Source: Sycobia sp. Sy_11 (taxonomy: Eukaryota > Arthropoda > Insecta > Hymenoptera > Epichrysomallidae). Taken from it: 64,000 nt of DNA. Numbering within the stretch: the first letter of the stretch is position 1; every line of letters starts with the position of its first letter. Of this stretch, positions 59,581 to 64,000 are shown in pieces. A model generated the notes under the pieces. The model saw nothing but the letters and a program-made list of their open reading frames with translations. It did no database searches and had not been told where the DNA came from. The stretch is taken from contig JACCIC010000014.1 in assembly GCA_018907035.1 (NCBI GenBank), positions 124,501-188,500 of the forward strand, given 5' to 3'. Both the position numbers and the translations under genes were made by a program.

Positions 59581-61190
59581 TCAATACGTTATAATTATGA
59601 AATTTCTATGGAACTCTCGTTCCTTGTTTATACTTATAAATATAGTTATGCGTGTATGTACATATATAATTTTTATTTAAGATAATTTTTTGTAATGGTT
59701 CTTCTAATTAACAATTATTTACTCGACTATACACTGTAGAAAAAGAAAATATAGGTTTGGCTTAAGGAACTGATCATTTCCTTTATATGTTTATCTTATT
59801 AATTATTCAACAACAGATAAATTTAGTCGTTAACTCGACATTCAATTTTCGAGAGTAATTTAAAAATTTCTTCAATAACCATATTAGCCAATGAAAATTC
59901 GGTGGATATCTCTGTTACTTTGGACTATGTTACGGGCTAGCCCCAATAATATTAAAATGAACAACGGCATAAGTTTATTTGCATAAATTTATTATAAAAT
60001 TTGTTCATTGATCGAAGTAGTTTCCAATATAACGAAATGCATTTAGTTGATTTCACGAGTAATTAATTTAATTGTATAGCCAAAAATTCGATCAAAAAGA
60101 CATAATATTTTCTGTATCAAATAAAGGATAAATGTGAATTTATTACACTACTTATTCGGCACTTGACCGATCCTTTTGAGATTCGAACTAAATTTGCTGT
60201 TTAACCAATCAAGCTAAGCTTTCAGTTTGGAAAGTGTGCTTCTCGGGGGAAAAAAGTTATGAAACCATCAATTAATGTAGCTTCATTTGTATTAGCTTAT
60301 TCGCGAAATTCCTAATAATAAATTTGTCTCAAAACCAACGAAACGTTCGTATTGCAGAAAATGTATATTTAAACAAAATTTGCATCGAAATACATATTTT
60401 ATGTTCCTATTATACCTTTTTTCTCGAAAACTTATTTTTTTTTTTAATAAAATGGAATGACACATTACCAGACGGAACTGTGAAAGTTGCGCTGAATTTT
60501 GTTTAATATTTATGCCTTTTCTCAAATAATATCAGTTCTAGATATAAAATGTATAGAGCTTAAAAAATGCATAGATCACACAACTTTTCTTTGAAACATT
60601 TTTGCAAATTTTCCCGATTTTCGAAGATAAATTTCAAAATTTTGATTTTATTTTTTATGTAATTGACATTACGATGATACGCCAAGGCGCCACGCTTACG
60701 ATATTCGAAATCAGCACCCTCCCTCCCCCAAGAAAAATAAGCTTTTTATCAGCAAAACTGAAAATTTTCAGCAAAACGGGCTGCAAAAGTTTATCTTTAT
60801 CAAATTACGAATGATTTTTCATATGAATTACAGGTATTATCGAGGTCAATTGCCTCTGGCATTCGAGAAAAATTATTAAAGCAATTTTTTTTCTTATTTA
60901 AAATATCGAAGGGATACCGTACAAATCACCTAAGGTCGTGATCGCAAATTTTTTGATTTTTCTTTGTTACGACTAAATCTCTTAATCTAATTGGCATTCG
61001 CCAATGTCACATGAATTTTTTCTACCCCTTTTTCCGGAGCTGGGCTCATTTTTCTTCCTGTTTTTTTTCTTATAATGCGCGCATAAAACGTTTCGAAAAC
61101 GTAGACCGCGATAAAAGAGAAACATAAGCAGCGATAAATATTTTCGCTACATCCCCTCCACGCAAAGTACACCTTTAACGGCGGGAGGAA
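59581..61190. other. AT-rich island; nothing recognised
   Basis: AT-rich, without long microsatellites, stops in all frames except short stretches. No transposon protein or terminal repeat was found. Confidence 0.4.
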
Positions 61191-61206
61191 AAAAATGATG
61201 ATTTCG

Positions 61207-61284
61207 CGCAGAGTGAGAGAGAGAGAGGGGGGGAAAGGGAGGGGGACAGAGAGCGAGAGAGAGAGAGAGAGAGAGAGATTGAGA
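61207..61284 (+). repeat. (GA)n microsatellite
   Basis: GA runs separated by poly-G-rich interruptions. Confidence 0.95.
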
Positions 61285-62996
61285 GAGAAAGCCTCGGGCG
61301 CAGGGAGATTAAACAGATCTATCTGGAAATGTAACGTACCTTCGGGCCGGCCCGGTTTTATTTCCCCTCGTAAAACCGGGTTATAAGGAAAATAATCGAA
61401 ACGTGTGTAGGAGATAAGATTTTAGCGCTTCCCGCCGCGTCGCGCCCCGACCGTTTCACAATTGCATTCTCAAAATTTTACCGTTGCGAATTAAACTTTG
61501 AAGCGCGCGAGCGTACGCACACGCGCAGATGGAAATGAAATATTACCTCGCGCTTTTTGTATTACCGCGTGTCTCCACAAATATAGCCGCGGGCTGGTGA
61601 GGATGAGGGAGGCGTGTTGGGGCGGACGTATTGTAAAAGAAATATTCGCACCTACGTCCTGCAATAAAAGCTGGTCGTGTAAATCAAGAGAGGGACAATT
61701 GGATGCTTTAATTTATAATCATAATTATAAGATTCATTGTCATTGCGATCGTCTTTCAGGCAGGTTTTGCAGTTTTGTACACGGCGCGTGTACTCCTGCG
61801 GTATTTGCGAAATTCGAAAAGTTCCTTTTCGTAGGTCACATCGATATGATGTGTGAAAATAACCTGGTTCAAGTATTTATGTGCCGCTGTTTACGACGTG
61901 ATAACGAAGGAGCTGTTCATAGCAATGGAGTAATTTGAAAGTAATTGCACAAGGCTCTACCTACGTATATATATATGTTTGTAGAGACATTGTGATTTTT
62001 TTTTTTTTTTTTAAAGAAATTAATTTACCTATAACGGCTTATACCAATGAAATCCATTCGTTAATAAATTCGACAATGAATATTGAAAGTAATAAGCATA
62101 ATTCTAGAGATCTCTTCGGTTTAATCGGTATAATTGAAAATGTTAATTACTGTTAAAAATCCAACAACAACAAAAAAAAAACAACCAATGATTAAGAACA
62201 TTATCTGAAATACAATTAGCAATGTTTCTGTGATATCACGGATTTTCGTAGACTAGACGGGTTGGAACGATTAGATTTAACGACGATTATAGTTCATTCC
62301 CCTATCATCGAATTGGCCAGCGTCGAAGTCGAACAAATTTTCCTATTTGACACTGGCACTTTTAACACCTCCGACTGTTAAATTTGTTTAAAGTACCCGC
62401 ATACTGGGCGTGCGCTCGCTACTCGTAAGTCGGCCCTTACACCTGTCCTCGTCCAGCCAATTTCAAGGGGCAAAAAAAAAAAAGAAAGAAAAAACAAGAT
62501 CGAATTAATTTTTTTCCTCTCTTTCCTCCGATCCTCCTCGGCGGCCCCGACCGCCGGAGAAAAAAGACAGGCGACCGCGGCGACTTCCGCCCAAAATACT
62601 TCGGCGCCGACTCCGCGCGGCGGCTTAATGAAGTTTATCCGGGGGCGCGCGACCGTCGCCCACCCCCGCGCCCTGACGAATATTCCATTTACCGCGTATA
62701 ATCCATTTGAAACCGAATATTGAGCCGGAAGCCCGTGTACAACCCCCCCCCCCATCCCCGGACGAGTCGTCGGGCGCTGGGTGACTGAATCCCGAGCGAC
62801 GATCCTGCCCCTTGCACCCCCCTCCCCCCGGACGAGATTATCTGAAATTGATCAACAGAGGAATCCTCGATTTAACCGCGCGCCACCGTCGGACCGCTGA
62901 AATATTCAATTAACGCCCTCGTTGCGGCGGACGGGGCCGGGGGGAAGCTCCGCGGGTGGCGGTGACGACGACAGCGACGACGGCGGTAGTGTAGAG

Positions 62997-63000
<4 letters not shown>

Positions 63001-63036
<36 letters not shown>
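63001..63036 (+). repeat. (GA)n microsatellite
   Basis: A pure GA run of about 36 bp. Confidence 0.95.
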
Positions 63037-63040
<4 letters not shown>

Positions 63041-63572
63041 CTCGTGCCTATATTATGGAGACGTCGCGCGAGAATCGGCGTCGCGACGCGATCCCCGCTC
63101 CCGCCTACTCACTCGACTCTTTCGACTCGATTGGCCTTTAAACGCGGGCGCGACATCGGCTTTTGACGCGCCCCCGGAGGGGTGGGGGCGACGACGACGG
63201 CGACATCGGGTGTAGGAGGGTGTAGCGGTGGTAAGGCGAAGAGGGTAAGGGGCGGAAGGGCGGCAATAGCGACAAAGACGGAACGTCGCGCGTTCAGCCA
63301 GCCGCCCCATTCTACCTCTCACCCCCCCCCCATCCCACCATCTCGCACCGTCGAGTCGACTCTTCAAAATCGAGCTGCGAGGCGGTGAGGGATTGTGGAA
63401 GGGGTCAGGGGCGACGGCAGAAAATCAGGCGTTGCGCGCGCGCGCGCGCGCAGAGATATCGAATGACGCGCGTCTGCGATTTTCGCCGCGCTCAGCGGAA
63501 TACCGGAGCAGACAACCCCTCCGCCCGCGCCCCTGGCGCCACTCGAGTCGATGTCTCTGTGATAGTCGATGC

Positions 63573-63576
<4 letters not shown>

Positions 63577-63603
<27 letters not shown>

Positions 63604-63641
63604 CCCACACGTATGTAGATGTCGCAAGTGTGTCTAGTCTC

Positions 63642-63691
<50 letters not shown>
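63577..63691 (+). repeat. Two (TA)n microsatellites
   Basis: TA runs at about 63577-63602 and 63643-63691. Confidence 0.95.
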
Positions 63692-63696
<5 letters not shown>

Positions 63697-63849
63697 GACT
63701 TCGACATATATCCCTTTCCTCAATATTCTTATATTACACACGCCCCCGAAGAGCGGAGCAAGGTATTTTCTCCTTAGGGACGGATGTATGATTATCCCTT
63801 AGTGGTTGCTGACACTGTTATAAAGCCATCAATGCCGTCATAGGAGCTC

Positions 63850-63879
63850 TGTCGCTCTCGCTTTCTCTCTCTCCCTCTA

Positions 63880-63949
<70 letters not shown>

Positions 63950-63979
63950 TCTACCTCTCTCTACCTCTCTCTCTCTCTG
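63850..63979 (+). repeat. (CT)n microsatellite
   Basis: The longest CT array in the window: an uninterrupted core of about 55 bp (63889-63945) with interrupted CT on both sides. Confidence 0.95.
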
Positions 63980-64000
63980 TCCCTCCCGCGATCTCTCTTC

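Larger units (their letters stand above)
61191..64000. other. No gene seen; CpG-rich right end with GA/CT and AT tracts
   Basis: Contains GA, AT and CT tracts and CpG-rich blocks at 62520-62960 and 63060-63560. The 61498-61938 frame begins at TTG and has no family resemblance. A CG run (about 63435-63450) lies in the last kilobase. Confidence 0.45.

Noticed and set aside
61498..61938. 146-codon Cys-containing frame
   Set aside because: It begins with TTG, has no conserved Cys spacing that I recognise and has no neighbouring exon signals.

Overview
The window is eukaryotic nuclear DNA, very probably from an insect. It has spliced coding exons with GTGAGT donors, a 5'UTR that begins at a pyrimidine-tract acceptor, huge non-coding spans, dense microsatellites and a decayed non-LTR retrotransposon. 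Blocks rich in unmutated CpG alternate with AT-rich blocks, which would suit a hymenopteran such as an ant or wasp. That placement is a guess from composition, not a demonstrated identification.

Only one host gene can be supported. At the left end, on the + strand, lies the 5' end of a polypeptide N-acetylgalactosaminyltransferase (PGANT/GALNT family, mucin-type O-glycosylation in the Golgi). A 5'UTR-containing exon runs from about 569 to 1371, with coding from 1053/1056. A second coding exon lies at about 6387-6585. The two join in phase and encode the cytoplasmic tail, the membrane anchor, a glutamine-rich stem and the conserved segment just before the catalytic domain (about 172 residues). 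I could find no catalytic or lectin-domain exon in the remaining 57 kb. The rest of the window is therefore most simply one enormous intron, although intergenic DNA or overlooked short exons cannot be excluded.

The rest is repeat landscape. Intron 1 holds a large imperfect inverted repeat (about 5530-6085) able to fold into a long hairpin. Its outer part belongs to a diverged dispersed repeat with further copies near 23.3 kb and 50.4 kb. A 917-bp AT-rich unit at 13375-14291 is bounded by perfect 13-bp terminal inverted repeats. A minus-strand non-LTR retrotransposon remnant occupies about 52966-57261. It carries endonuclease-end, reverse transcriptase (FADD), RNase H and C-terminal Cys/His signatures, and it is flanked by a diverged candidate target-site duplication of about 17 bp.

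Roughly forty (AT)n tracts, mostly 40-75 bp, and about twenty-five (GA/CT)n or (TG/CA)n tracts punctuate the window. They sit mostly in the CpG-rich segments. AT-rich segments with few microsatellites (about 18.7-19.5, 32.2-33.1, 40.2-41.3, 46.5-48.0 and 59.6-61.2 kb) separate them. Most long open frames here are artefacts of these tracts (Tyr-Ile, Ser-Leu or Arg-Glu runs). I see no CRISPR array, bacterial operon, rRNA or convincing tRNA, and no clear new biochemical system. The repeat families and the hairpin are the most novel-looking items.
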